Part shown: positions 40,827 to 50,223 of the stretch, in pieces
How the letters are laid out: every line of letters begins with the position of its first letter
How positions within the stretch are numbered: position 1 is the first letter of the stretch
DNA from: Pseudomonadota bacterium
GTDB taxonomy: Bacteria > Pseudomonadota > Gammaproteobacteria > Steroidobacterales > Steroidobacteraceae
Direction: 5' to 3'
DNA: 64,000 nucleotides
Assembly: GCA_021805865.1 (NCBI GenBank)
Contig: JAJZDX010000013.1
Location: forward strand, 62,001-126,000
Program-made: the position numbers and the translations under genes
The notes under the pieces: model-generated
The model's input: only the letters and a program-made list of their open reading frames with translations
The model's database searches: none
What the model was told of the DNA's origin: nothing

Positions 40827-41057
40827 ATGAACACCGATCAGAGCGGCGAGAGCCGCACCGTCCTGTCGATCACGGGCATGACCTGCGGCGGCTGCGCCAA
40901 TACCGTGACGCGGGTTTTGCAGAGAGTCCCCGGGGTGAGGCGGGCCGAGGTCGATCTCGCCAGTGCCCGGGCGCGGGTCGAGGGCACGGCCCGCCCGGCG
41001 GAGCTGGTGGCGGCGGCCGAAGGCGCCGGATTCGGCGCCGCGGTGCTCGAGGCCTGA
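40827..41057 (+). CDS. copZ: CopZ-like copper chaperone
   Basis: 76 residues forming one heavy-metal-associated domain with [11 protein letters not shown] (CxxC at residues 20-23) and the ferredoxin-like betaalphabeta pattern. It binds Cu(I) and hands it to CopA. It starts about 37 bp downstream of the CueR-type promoter, with AGGAG about 7 nt before ATG 40827, and ends 2 bp before copA. Confidence 0.9.
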   Translation: MNTDQSGESRTVLSITGMTCGGCANTVTRVLQRVPGVRRAEVDLASARARVEGTARPAELVAAAEGAGFGAAVLEA

Positions 41058-41059
41058 AG

Positions 41060-43462
41060 ATGAGCGCGGTCGAAGCGGCAGTCGTCCCCCAGCGGCTGCT
41101 GCTGCCCATCGAGGGGATGACCTGTGCCACCTGTGCCGGGCGGGTGGAGAAGGCCCTGAGCGCGCTGCCCGGCGTGCAGGCCGCGGTCAACTTGTCGAGC
41201 GAGCAGGCCGAGGTGCAGTTCGATCCGGCGCGTGTGACCCCGGCTGTGCTCGAGAGCGTCGTGACGCGCGCCGGCTATTCCGTGCGCCACGAGACACGGG
41301 AGCTCTCGGTGTCCGGCATGACCTGCGCCACCTGCGCCGGGCGCATCGAGAAGGCTCTCGCCGCCGTGGCGGGCGTGACGCACGCGCAGGTGAACCTCGT
41401 GAGCGAGAAGGCCTCGGTGGAGGGTCTCGCCGGGGTGCTGCGTGCGGCCGACCTCATGGCGGCGGTGCGTCGCGCCGGGTATGAGGCCGAGCTGCTCACC
41501 GGCGATCTCGAGCGCGATCGAGCGCTCGAGATCGGCGCGCAGCAGCGCCTTCGGCGCGAGAGCCGGCGGCTCGGGGCGGCGGCGCTCTTGAGCGCGCCGC
41601 TGCTGTTGACGATGGTCGGTGTGGCGCTTCCCGCGTGGCTGCAGCTCGTCCTTGCCACGCCGGTGCAGTTCGTTCTCGGAGCGCGCTTTTACGTGGGCGC
41701 CTGGAAGGCGCTGCGCGCCGGGAGCGGCAACATGGATCTGTTGGTCTCGCTCGGCACCTCGACCGCGTATCTCTACAGCCTCTATCTGATGTGGGCCGGC
41801 CCGCCCGGCGCGCAGCTGTACTTCGAGGGCGCCGCCGTGGTGATCACGCTCGTGCTGCTCGGCAAGTGGCTCGAGGCTCGCGCCAAGCGCTCGACCACGG
41901 CGGCCATCCAGGCGTTGATGTCCCTGCGGCCCGAGCGCGCGCGGGTCGAGCGCGAGGGCGGGGAGGTGCAGGTGCCCGTCGCGGCCGTGGCGGTGCGCGA
42001 TGTCGTGGTGGTCCGCCCCGGTGAGAAGCTGCCGGTCGACGGGCTCGTCGTGAGCGGTGAGAGCGAGGTGGACGAGAGCCTGATCACCGGAGAGAGCCTG
42101 CCGGTCACGAAGCGCCCGGGGGAGAAGGTCACCGGCGGCTCGGTCAACGGCAGCGGCCTGCTGCGCATCGAGGCGACGGCGGTCGGCGAGCAGTCCGTGT
42201 TGTCGCGCATCATCGCCTTGGTGGAGCACGCGCAGGGGAAGAAGGCGCCGGTGCAGCGCCTGGTCGATCGAGTCGCGGCTGTGTTCGTGCCCGTGGTCGT
42301 GGCGATCGCCGTGCTGGCGTTCCTCGGGTTCTGGCTGTTGGCCGGGCAGCCGGCGTCCGGGATCATCGCGGCGGTCTCGGTGCTCGTGATCGCCTGTCCC
42401 TGCGCCCTCGGGCTCGCCACGCCGACGGCCCTCATGGTGGGCACGGGCGCGGCGGCCCGGGCCGGCATTCTCATCCGCGATACCGAGGCGCTCGAGCGTG
42501 CGCACCGACTCGATACGGTGATTCTCGACAAGACCGGGACCGTGACGGAGGGCAGGCCGGCGGTGACCGAGATCCTCCCGAACGGCGTGGGGGAGGGCGA
42601 GCTGCTCAGGCTGGCGGCGGCGGCGCAGACGGGCAGCGAGCATCCGCTCGCGCGCGCGGTGCTGGCGAAGGCCGCGGGCTTGCCGCTGCCGAAGCTCGAG
42701 GCGTTTCAAGGCCATCCGGGCATGGGGTTGACGGCGAGCATCGAGGGCGGGCGGCTTGCGATCGGCAACCGCCGGCTCATGCGCGATCATCGCGTCCCGA
42801 CGGACGCTCTGGAGGCGAGCGCCGAGCGTCTCGAGAGCGAGGGGCGCACGGTGATGTGGGTCGCGGCGCTTGAGCCGCGGGCCCGTCTGTTGGGTGCGAT
42901 CGCCGTGGCCGATCCGCTCAAGGCGACCGCGCGCGAAGCCGTGCGGCATCTGCGCGAGGCCGGCATCGAGACGGTGCTGCTCACCGGGGACAACGAGCGG
43001 ACCGCGCACTCGGTGGCGGCGCAGCTCGGCATCAGTCGCGTGCGCTCCGGCGTGTTGCCCGATGAGAAGGCGCAGGAGGTGCGTCGCCTGCAGGCCGAGG
43101 GCCGGCATGTCGGCATGGTCGGCGACGGGGTGAATGACGCACCGGCGCTCGCGGCGGCCGATATCGGCATCGCCATGGGGACGGGCACCGATGTGGCGAT
43201 GCAGACGGCGGGCATCACCTTGATGCGCGGGGATCCACGCCTGATCGGCGATGCCATCTCGGTGAGCCGCGCGACCCGCGACAAGATCCGCCAGGGCCTC
43301 TTCTGGGCCCTCCTCTACAATGTGATCGGCCTGCCGGTGGCGGCGCTCGGGTTCCTGAATCCGGTGCTCGCGGGGGCCGCGATGGCGCTGTCCTCGGTGA
43401 GCGTCGTGTCCAATGCGCTGCTGCTGAGGCGGTGGCGGCCGGCGGCGCAGGGCAGGCAATGA
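41060..43462 (+). CDS. copA: Copper-exporting P1B-type ATPase
   Basis: 800 residues. Two N-terminal metal-binding domains with CATC motifs (Cys22/25 and Cys89/92), the membrane metal site CPC in [12 protein letters not shown] near residue 446, phosphorylated Asp490 in DKTGT, GEHPL-like [11 protein letters not shown], and [12 protein letters not shown]. It pumps Cu(I) out of the cytoplasm using ATP. ATG 41060 follows the copZ stop by 2 bp; a longer frame from 40700 reads copZ out of frame. A large antisense frame on the other strand is a GC artefact. Confidence 0.96.
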   Translation: MSAVEAAVVPQRLLLPIEGMTCATCAGRVEKALSALPGVQAAVNLSSEQAEVQFDPARVTPAVLESVVTRAGYSVRHETRELSVSGMTCATCAGRIEKALAAVAGVTHAQVNLVSEKASVEGLAGVLRAADLMAAVRRAGYEAELLTGDLERDRALEIGAQQRLRRESRRLGAAALLSAPLLLTMVGVALPAWLQLVLATPVQFVLGARFYVGAWKALRAGSGNMDLLVSLGTSTAYLYSLYLMWAGPPGAQLYFEGAAVVITLVLLGKWLEARAKRSTTAAIQALMSLRPERARVEREGGEVQVPVAAVAVRDVVVVRPGEKLPVDGLVVSGESEVDESLITGESLPVTKRPGEKVTGGSVNGSGLLRIEATAVGEQSVLSRIIALVEHAQGKKAPVQRLVDRVAAVFVPVVVAIAVLAFLGFWLLAGQPASGIIAAVSVLVIACPCALGLATPTALMVGTGAAARAGILIRDTEALERAHRLDTVILDKTGTVTEGRPAVTEILPNGVGEGELLRLAAAAQTGSEHPLARAVLAKAAGLPLPKLEAFQGHPGMGLTASIEGGRLAIGNRRLMRDHRVPTDALEASAERLESEGRTVMWVAALEPRARLLGAIAVADPLKATAREAVRHLREAGIETVLLTGDNERTAHSVAAQLGISRVRSGVLPDEKAQEVRRLQAEGRHVGMVGDGVNDAPALAAADIGIAMGTGTDVAMQTAGITLMRGDPRLIGDAISVSRATRDKIRQGLFWALLYNVIGLPVAALGFLNPVLAGAAMALSSVSVVSNALLLRRWRPAAQGRQ

Positions 43463-43884
43463 GCGGGCGCGCGCATTGCGGCCGGCTCGTGAGGATCGGG
43501 GAGGCGGCCTCGCGCTCGGGCATGGCGCCGAAGACGATCCGCTTTTACGAGGAGATCGGCCTCATCGGTCCCGCGCAGCGCCTCGCCAACCGCTATCGCG
43601 CCTACAGCGAGAAGGACGTGCACACGCTGCGCTTCATCCACCGGGCGCGAAGCCTCGGCTTCACGCTCAATGACATCCGGGCGCTGCTGTCGCTCTATCA
43701 CGACCGCCAGCGCGCGAGCCGCGAGGTGAAGCGCCTTGCGATCGGGCACGTGCAGGCGCTCGATCGCAAGATCGCCGAGCTCACCGCGATCCGCAACTCC
43801 ATCGCCGATCTCGCGAGGCAGTGTCACGGCGATGAGCGGCCCGAGTGCCCCATCCTCGATGAGCTCGAGGCGGCCACGCACTGA
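43459..43884 (+). CDS. cueR: CueR-like MerR family copper regulator
   Basis: 141 residues: winged-helix start ([24 protein letters not shown]), a dimer coiled coil, and the C-terminal metal loop with Cys122 and Cys130 in CHGDERPEC, seven residues apart as in CueR. Its ATG overlaps the copA stop (ATGA), so it is the third gene of the operon it probably controls, giving autoregulation through the 40760-40790 promoter. Confidence 0.92.
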   Translation: MSGRAHCGRLVRIGEAASRSGMAPKTIRFYEEIGLIGPAQRLANRYRAYSEKDVHTLRFIHRARSLGFTLNDIRALLSLYHDRQRASREVKRLAIGHVQALDRKIAELTAIRNSIADLARQCHGDERPECPILDELEAATH

Positions 43885-44004
43885 TTGCGCGATCGAGCCC
43901 GATCACTACGCACAACTGCGGATTTACCGATCGGCCGCCGGTGAGCACTGTGCGCCCAAGGCACAGGCATCGTCGCCGGCTGATCGAGGCAGGGTGCAGA
44001 TCCC

Positions 44005-44901
44005 ATGAAGCGCATCGTCCTGTTCGCCGCGGTGAACATCGCCGTGCTGGCGGTGATCACGGTGATCGTCGAGTTGCTCGGGCTCGACCGCTATCTCGGC
44101 GGCTATGGGCTCGACCTCCCGGGGCTGCTCGCGCTGAGCGCCGTTTTCGGCTTCGGCGGGGCGTTCATCTCGCTCGCGCTCTCGAAATGGATGGCGAAGA
44201 CCGCGATGGGCGTGCGGGTGATCGGGCAGCCCCAGAGCGGCGCCGAGGAGGCGCTCCTTCAGACTGTCCGTGCCCACGCCGCGCGGCTCGGTCTTGCGAT
44301 GCCCGAGGTCGGCATTTTCGACTCCCCGACCCTGAATGCCTTCGCCACCGGCGCGCGGCGCAACCGGGCGCTGGTCGCGGTGAGCAGCGGGCTGCTCGAG
44401 AGCATGCACGAGAGCGAGGTGCAGGCGGTGCTCGGTCACGAGATGACGCATGTCGCGAACGGCGACATGGTCACGCTCGCCCTGCTGCAGGGCGTGCTCA
44501 ACACCTTCGTGATCTTTCTCGCGCGCATCGTCGGCACGCTCATCGACAGCCTGATGAGCGGCGGGCGCGAGCGGCGCGAGGGCGGGGGGTTCTTCTACTT
44601 CGCCACCGTGATCGTGCTGCAGATCGTCTTCGGCGTGCTGGCGACGCTGATCGTCATGGCCTACTCCCGGCACCGGGAGTATCGCGCGGACGCCGGCGGA
44701 GCGCGTCTTGCGGGACGGGAAAACATGATCGACGCCCTTCGCGTGCTGCAACGCGCCGAGGGCGAGCCGCTGCCGGGCCAGCTGCAGGCCTTCGGCATTC
44801 ATGATGGTGCCTCCTCGGGGCTGCTGCGGCGCCTGTTCATGAGTCACCCGCCGCTCGAGCAGCGCATTGCCGCGCTCGAGGCGCTCGCGCCGCCGCTTTG
44901 A
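44005..44901 (+). CDS. htpX: Membrane protease HtpX
   Basis: 298 residues with N-terminal helices (about 5-25, 35-57), the zinc protease motif HEMTH at 145-149, further helices at 155-180 and 205-225, and the third ligand region YRADAGGARL. HtpX degrades misfolded membrane proteins together with FtsH and is a stress protein. ATG 44005 follows the cueR gene by 120 bp. It converges with ompW, 12 bp apart. Confidence 0.93.
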   Translation: MKRIVLFAAVNIAVLAVITVIVELLGLDRYLGGYGLDLPGLLALSAVFGFGGAFISLALSKWMAKTAMGVRVIGQPQSGAEEALLQTVRAHAARLGLAMPEVGIFDSPTLNAFATGARRNRALVAVSSGLLESMHESEVQAVLGHEMTHVANGDMVTLALLQGVLNTFVIFLARIVGTLIDSLMSGGRERREGGGFFYFATVIVLQIVFGVLATLIVMAYSRHREYRADAGGARLAGRENMIDALRVLQRAEGEPLPGQLQAFGIHDGASSGLLRRLFMSHPPLEQRIAALEALAPPL

Positions 44902-44913
44902 GCGCACCGGCCC

Positions 44914-45570
44914 TCACTCCCCGCCGAAGCGGTAGCCGACCCCGAGGCCAAAGAGCAGCGGATCGATGCGCACCTTGGAGATCCTCGCGCCCCCGTACGT
45001 GACCTCGGAGCGGATCATCGCCCACTTGATGTCCGCATTGAAATACCAGTTCCCGGTGAGCCTGAAGTCAAAGCCCGCCTGGGCCGCGGGCCCGACGCTC
45101 GTGCGATCGAGCTGCAGCGGGCCGACGCCCGGCACTGACAGGTGAACGTCGGAGAGGATGGTGACATTCACGCCCACGCCCACATAGGGCTGAAACCTGT
45201 CCTCGGGGTAAAAGCTGTATTGCAGCAGCAGGGTGGGCGGAAGCTGGTGGAACGTTCCGATCCGGGTCGGGCCGCCGAGCGCGCTGCGCTTGATCGTCAC
45301 GGTCTCGGACTGCGGATAGGTGAGCAGCAGCTCGCTCGACCAGTACGGGGTGAAGCGGTACTCGATGTCAAGATCGGGAAGCCACCGGCCGTTGATGTGG
45401 ATCGCGTTGCGGGGAGCCTTAAGCAGCGGAACCGGGTCGGATTGATTGGCCGGGTCGAGGTAGAGTACCCGCAGGCGCACTTCCCAGGGGTTGTCCTGCG
45501 CGCGCGCCAGAGCCGATCCCAGCGCCAGCGCGAGCAGAGCGCCGGCGGTGATGCCCCAGGAGCTCCTCAT
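44914..45570 (-). CDS. ompW: OmpW family outer-membrane protein
   Basis: 218 residues with a Sec signal (about 1-24, ending ARAQ) and eight-strand beta-barrel patterning that ends in Phe-Gly-Gly-Glu rather than the usual aromatic. WEVRLRVLYLDP near the start and PTLLLQYSFYPEDRFQPYVGVGVN match OmpW. These small porins pass hydrophobic molecules and change with oxygen and osmolarity in other bacteria. Confidence 0.9.
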   Translation of the reverse strand: MRSSWGITAGALLALALGSALARAQDNPWEVRLRVLYLDPANQSDPVPLLKAPRNAIHINGRWLPDLDIEYRFTPYWSSELLLTYPQSETVTIKRSALGGPTRIGTFHQLPPTLLLQYSFYPEDRFQPYVGVGVNVTILSDVHLSVPGVGPLQLDRTSVGPAAQAGFDFRLTGNWYFNADIKWAMIRSEVTYGGARISKVRIDPLLFGLGVGYRFGGE

Positions 45571-45812
45571 ACGGCCTCCGCTCGGTATGCCTGACTCGCG
45601 CGACTATATCGACCGGCGCCGCCGCGACGAATACGTGGTAGTACGAAATCCCTCTCGCGCACGTGAAGCGGCTCCGCGGTGCGCCTTCGGACGCGCGCAC
45701 CATGGCGGGGGGGAAGTTCGGCGTGGACCGTGACCGCGAGGCGCCCGCGGAGAGCGGAGGGATCGGCCGGGTCCGCCTCGAGCGCCTCGCGCCTGCCGTG
45801 CCGCCCGGTGCC

Positions 45813-46997
45813 TCAGGTCTTGGCCGGCTCCGGCGGCGGCGGCTCCGGGCTGCGGCTGCTCTTGGGCGGCTGGTAGACGCCGGCCGCCCGCGCGACGAGC
45901 AGGTATTTTTTGAACACGCGGTTCGTTTCCTCCTCGTGCTCGCTCACGGTGGAGCGCTCCAGGGGATCGAAGAAGCAGGTCGGGTCCTCTCCCATGTAAT
46001 CCCCGTTGTGAAAGAATGCCATCGCCCGGCACCCCCCGCAGGTGTACTGATAGCGGCAGCGGCCGCAGCGGCCCTTCAGGCGCGAGCGGTCGGTGATGTC
46101 GGCGAACAGTGCGCTCGCCTCGACGAGCTCATCGATCGGCCGATCGCGCACATTGCCGGCGCTCAGCACATCGAGCAGCACGGGGCAGACGGACACCTCC
46201 CCTTCGGCGTTCACGGTGAGCCACGTTCCGGCCCAGCAGCCGATCGCCGGGTTCTGGGGAACCGTGTTGTTGCGCGCGCCGCCGGAGACCTGCGCGTGCA
46301 GCTCCGGGGAGAGGAAGAACGGCGTGTAGCTCACGTAGCCGTGGGGATTGCGGCGCAGCGCCGGGTGGAAGTGCCGCTCGAGATCGCTGCGGTCGAATCC
46401 CATCTCGCCGAAACACCGCGATCCGGACCCGCGCGGCACGAGCGGGGAGCGGTTGTAGGCGATGTTGTGCTTCACGATGAACTCGACGGTCTTCTCGAAG
46501 CTTTCGGTGTTGTATTTTCCGATCGTGACCACCACGTGCTGGCCGATTCCGAGCTCGAGGCAGTCCTTCAGCACCCGCAGCGTGCGGTCCGACTCGCTGT
46601 CCCGGCTCCAGCGGTTCTCCTCATCGACGGCGTTGAGGCCGACCACGATCCGCGCGTGGCCGCGCGTCGCGTCCCGGATGGCCTCGAGGCGCTCGCGGGT
46701 GAGCTTCTTGCAGTTGCTCAAGACCGAGCAGCGAAACCCCAGGTCCACCGTGAGGCGCAGCAGCTCCAGGGCGTCCCTGCGCATGAGGAACTCCCCGCCG
46801 CTCCAGCCGATGGTGTGCACGTTCAGGCGCCGGGCGGGCAGGAGGATCCGGTCGCGGATCTCCTGAAGAGTCAGCTCGTTTCGAAAGCTCTCGCGCACGG
46901 TGCGCGCATCGTTGCTGCCGGTCATGCAGAAGGGGCAGCGCAGGTTGCACCGTCGTGTTGCCTCGAAGTACACCACCTGGAATTGATAGCGCGCCAT
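45813..46997 (-). CDS. Radical SAM/SPASM domain protein
   Basis: 394 residues. The cluster motif CNLRCPFC (near residue 17) is followed by GWSGGEFLMR, the SAM-binding motif, and the C-terminal SPASM cysteines (GCWAGTWLTVN, VSVCPVLL, CGRCRYQYTCGGCRAMAF) hold extra Fe-S clusters. Such proteins mature peptides, heme d1 precursors or enzymes. No small precursor peptide adjoins it, so a peptide-maturation role is not supported locally; a Nir/Ahb-like heme role is possible. The last 45 residues are Pro-rich. Confidence 0.85.
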   Translation of the reverse strand: MARYQFQVVYFEATRRCNLRCPFCMTGSNDARTVRESFRNELTLQEIRDRILLPARRLNVHTIGWSGGEFLMRRDALELLRLTVDLGFRCSVLSNCKKLTRERLEAIRDATRGHARIVVGLNAVDEENRWSRDSESDRTLRVLKDCLELGIGQHVVVTIGKYNTESFEKTVEFIVKHNIAYNRSPLVPRGSGSRCFGEMGFDRSDLERHFHPALRRNPHGYVSYTPFFLSPELHAQVSGGARNNTVPQNPAIGCWAGTWLTVNAEGEVSVCPVLLDVLSAGNVRDRPIDELVEASALFADITDRSRLKGRCGRCRYQYTCGGCRAMAFFHNGDYMGEDPTCFFDPLERSTVSEHEEETNRVFKKYLLVARAAGVYQPPKSSRSPEPPPPEPAKT

Positions 46998-47485
46998 GTC
47001 GTCCTCTTGCCTGCGGGGTCGGGATGCCTCGATCGAAGCCGTTTATCCCCTCGGGGGCGCGGCTGTCAATTCGCGCACGGAGGCCGGCTGAGAAATGTCA
47101 GACGGCGCCGGATCCGCCGCGGCGAACGATAGAGAGGAGCGCTCAACATGCGCGCCGCGGGGTCGAGCGGCGCGTGGGCAACAAAGTGTTCCTCGAGAGC
47201 GGGGCCGGGCGCGCGGTTCGCCGCCCGCAGGACAGGGCGCACTCCGCCCGGGCAGGCACCGCAGCGTCCCCGGCCGACCGGCTGCCTCTCGGAGCGGGCG
47301 GTGGGCAGAGCGCGCCTGCGCTGCGCCCTTACCTTTTCCCGGGCCGCTGTGCGAGACTTGCCCTGTCGGACCAGGTAACGCTCTCGAGCTCTCGCTCGCG
47401 TCAGAGGAAGGGCATGAAGATGGCCGAAACGCTCGTGCCGGAAGGCGCACGAGCCCTCGTCCGCGGCGACGCGGAGCCTGGGTAG
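46998..47485. other. Region with no confident gene
   Basis: About 490 bp between the SPASM gene and the PagL-like gene. Open frames here are Arg/Ala/Gly-rich without motifs. A possible signal-peptide start (ATG 47486) belonging to the next gene lies at its right end in a different frame. Confidence 0.5.
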
Positions 47486-47555
47486 ATGGCCGCGCGATCG
47501 CGCGCCTCATGGGTCTCGTGCCTGCTGCTGCGGCGCCCGTGACGCGCGGGCGCGC

Positions 47556-48047
47556 GTGTCGCGGGCCGGTGGCGGAGTGCTGGCGTGGGCGCACTGTCCC
47601 CAGTGCGCCCTGGAGGTGGGGACGGGCACGACGTTCTTCGCGTCTCATTGGACGGATGGAATCGCCGTGCCGATCCTGCTGGAGATCGATCAAAGCCGCT
47701 GGGAGATCGGCGCCTACCGCTTCCTGACGAACCAATTTCTCAAAGAATCGGTCTTTCCGCTCTCCACGATCAGCGCCCACCCCTTCTGGGGATTCACCGC
47801 CATGCGCCGCTGGCAGATCCTGCACCGCGCGCGGTGGAAGCTGTATGTGGGATTCGGGGCTTCCTACCAGACACGGGCCGATCTGCTCGATGCGACGCAG
47901 TGGAATTTCGCCTACCTGCTCGCGCTGCGCTATTCACTCGACCGGCACTTCTTTTTCGAGTTTTCCGCGCGGCACTGGTCGAATGCATGGATCAGGCTGC
48001 CGAACCGCGGACAGGATCTGTTGCTGATGAGCGTCGGATTTCGCTGA
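47556..48047 (+). CDS. PagL-like lipid A 3-O-deacylase (5' end uncertain)
   Basis: 163 residues from GTG 47556. The C-terminal ARHWSNAWIRLPNRGQD matches the PagL active-site region: His140 and Ser142 of the triad with Asp154 where PagL has Glu. PagL is an outer-membrane barrel that removes an acyl chain from lipid A. No signal peptide is readable in this frame; a signal-like peptide MAARSRASWVSCLLL starts at ATG 47486 in another frame and stops at 47542, so a frameshift or unrecognised start is likely. Confidence 0.75.
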   Translation: MSRAGGGVLAWAHCPQCALEVGTGTTFFASHWTDGIAVPILLEIDQSRWEIGAYRFLTNQFLKESVFPLSTISAHPFWGFTAMRRWQILHRARWKLYVGFGASYQTRADLLDATQWNFAYLLALRYSLDRHFFFEFSARHWSNAWIRLPNRGQDLLLMSVGFR

Positions 48048-48180
48048 GCCTTACCGGCTCGTCGGGGTCGGGCCGTAGGGACATTACCGAATGGCGCCCG
48101 GGCGGGGACTTCCGCCATGCTCGCGATGCGGCGCCGCATCCGCATGAGCGCCGGGAGCCCGAGCTCGAGGAGTCCCCCGC

Positions 48181-48654
48181 ATGAACATCGGCGAGGCTTG
48201 CAGTCGCGAAGTCTACATCTTCGAGGGCACGGAGCCCTTGGCGAATGCCGCCGCGGAGATGATGAGGCGTCACATCGGGGCGATCGTGGTCGTGGAGACC
48301 GAGCCGAAGCGCGTGCGGCCGGTCGGGATCGTGACGGACCGCGACATCGTGCGCGGGCAGCTGTCGCTCCGCAAGGACCTGGCCGCCCTCACGGTCGGGG
48401 AGGTCATGACCCGCGAGCCCTTGACGGTTCCGGAGTCCTGCACGGTGGAGGATGCCCTCGAGCGCATGAGGATGCGGCGCGTGCGCCGCGCCCCGGTCAT
48501 CAACGCGCGCGGGGATCTCGTCGGCATCGTCTCCCTCGATGATCTGCTGCCGGTCGTGGCCGATGAGCTGCGCGCGCTCGCGGGGCTGGTGGGGAGCCAG
48601 GCGAGCCGCGAGGGCAGATCCGCACCGTCCGCCGGGAGCTGGCCGGGCCCGTAG
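48181..48654 (+). CDS. Tandem CBS-domain protein
   Basis: 157 residues made of two CBS domains (about 5-62 and 72-128; VGIVTDRDIVRG and VGIVSLDDLLPVVADEL), which usually bind adenine nucleotides and sense energy charge. No effector domain is present, so it acts as a stand-alone sensor or partner. ATG 48181 has GGAG about 8 nt upstream. A hairpin with a 6-bp stem overlaps the stop. Confidence 0.85.
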   Translation: MNIGEACSREVYIFEGTEPLANAAAEMMRRHIGAIVVVETEPKRVRPVGIVTDRDIVRGQLSLRKDLAALTVGEVMTREPLTVPESCTVEDALERMRMRRVRRAPVINARGDLVGIVSLDDLLPVVADELRALAGLVGSQASREGRSAPSAGSWPGP

Positions 48655-48749
48655 GGCGGGCCACGGAACCGGCTGCGTAAATCTACCGATCCCCGGGCGG
48701 CGCAGATCGGCCTACCGTGGGCCCGTCCCGTGATCCCGAGGAGATGGCC

Positions 48750-48830
48750 ATGGCACGCTGCGAGACCTGTGCAATCGAGCATGCGCGTTCGATCGGCGTG
48801 ATGAGTCGGAACCCGCCGCTGCCGCGGTGA
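48750..48830 (+). CDS. Possible tiny Cys-containing protein
   Basis: 26 residues starting MARCETCAIEH with CxxC, after a strong GAGGAG 6 nt upstream of ATG 48750. It resembles the start of small zinc-ribbon-like proteins but stops early, so it may be a remnant. It lies in a 360-bp stretch otherwise without a gene between the CBS protein and the kinase-like gene. Confidence 0.3.
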   Translation: MARCETCAIEHARSIGVMSRNPPLPR

Positions 48831-49011
48831 TGGGCGTCCCGGGCAGCGACGTGCCCGCGGGCTGCAAGGCGAGGCGGGCTCGAGCAGGAGTCAACCGGTT
48901 CCCCGGCGTCTCGGCCGACACGGTGGCGGCGCTCGAGGCCCGGCGGGAGCGCGAATGCGCTCGATGGGGCGTGCGGGCGGTGTCCGGCCGGGACGGCGCG
49001 CTGGCACCTGA

Positions 49012-50223
49012 GTGGCCGGAGCGGTCCTGCGATCGGGACCGGCCGTCTTGATCACGCGGCGGGTGAGCCTCGGGCGGGGGAGCGCGCCGGATCTCGCGGC
49101 CAAGGTTGCCTACCTTGCCGACCCGCGTCACTTCGCCGGACATCCGCGGGCGGTGGAAGTCATCGAGACTCACTTCGCCTGGGTGTTTCTCGCCGGCTCG
49201 CGCGCGCTCAAGCTCAAAAAGCCCGTGCATCAGGCCTCGATGGACTATCGGACGCTCGCGGCGCGGGAGAGGGCGTGCCGCGCGGAGCTCAAGCTCAATC
49301 GGCGGCTCGCCCCGGGTGTCTACCTGCGGGTCATTCCGCTCTGGCGCCGGCGCGACGGGACATTCTCGCGCCGCGCGGGCGTGCGCATCGTCGACTGGCT
49401 CATCGAGATGCGCAGGCTCCCCGCTGCGCGAAGGCTCGATGCGCTGCTCGCGCGCGGCGCCGCCGAGGGGCGCGACTGGCGCCGGCTCCTGATGAGGCTC
49501 GGGACGTTCTTCGGCGGCGCCGAGCGGCGGCCGATGAGCGACCGGGCGTACCTCGCGCGGCTGCGGCGCGAGATCGCCTCGAGCGCACGCGAGCTCACCG
49601 CGCCGGACCTTGGCCTTGCCTCCGGGACGGTGGCGGCGCTCGAGCGCTCCCAACTCGAGTTCCTCGCCCGCCACGGGCGGTTGCTCGAGGGGCGCGGCGC
49701 CCGTCTCATCGACGGGCACGGGGACCTGCGTCCCGAGCACGTGTTTCTCGGGGCGCGGCCGGCCGTCTCGGTGATCGACTGTCTGGAGTTTGATCCGGAC
49801 CTGCGGCGGCTCGATCCCGCCGAGGAGATCGCCTTCCTCGCGCTCGAGTGCGCGAGGCTCGCGGGTGCGGGGGCCGCCGCAGGTCTTCTCTCGGAGTATC
49901 GCTGTGTGACGGGCGATCCGGCCCCGCAGGCCCTGACCGATTTTTACATGAGCCGGCGCGCGGCGGTGCGCGCACAGCTCGCCGCCTGGCATCTGCGCGA
50001 TGAGGCCTTTGCCGGGGAGCGGCGGATCTGGCGCTCCCGGGCGCGCTCGTATCTCTCCGAGGCGCTGCGTCTCAGCCGCCGCGCGGCCGGGCGCGCGCGA
50101 GGCGAGGCTTGCGGGCTCACGCGGACGGCGGCGCCGGCCAGTGCGAGAGCAGCGGCGCCACCGGTGCGCCGGTCATCATCCGCCGCACCGCCGCACCGAG
50201 CAGTGGCGCGACCGGCAACGTGA
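49012..50223 (+). CDS. Aminoglycoside-phosphotransferase-like kinase fold protein
   Basis: 403 residues. The kinase-like lobe has a lysine-containing N-terminal segment (FLAGSRALKLKKPV) and the catalytic LIDGHGDLRPEHVFL with DxxxxH in the HGD form, then VIDCLEFDPDLRRLDPAEEIAF, as in the uncharacterised COG2187 family often found beside CBS or adenylate-kinase-like proteins. Its substrate is unknown. The start is uncertain: GTG 49012, TTG 49048 and GTG 49063 are all possible and none has a strong ribosome site. The 3' end overlaps the convergent PRPP synthetase-like gene by 107 bp, and the last 40 residues are low complexity. Confidence 0.7.
   Translation: MAGAVLRSGPAVLITRRVSLGRGSAPDLAAKVAYLADPRHFAGHPRAVEVIETHFAWVFLAGSRALKLKKPVHQASMDYRTLAARERACRAELKLNRRLAPGVYLRVIPLWRRRDGTFSRRAGVRIVDWLIEMRRLPAARRLDALLARGAAEGRDWRRLLMRLGTFFGGAERRPMSDRAYLARLRREIASSARELTAPDLGLASGTVAALERSQLEFLARHGRLLEGRGARLIDGHGDLRPEHVFLGARPAVSVIDCLEFDPDLRRLDPAEEIAFLALECARLAGAGAAAGLLSEYRCVTGDPAPQALTDFYMSRRAAVRAQLAAWHLRDEAFAGERRIWRSRARSYLSEALRLSRRAAGRARGEACGLTRTAAPASARAAAPPVRRSSSAAPPHRAVARPAT

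Noticed and set aside
40838-43459. 873-residue open frame antisense to copA
   Set aside because: Arg/His/Gln/Gly-rich text without motifs; copA on the other strand has all P-type ATPase signatures.
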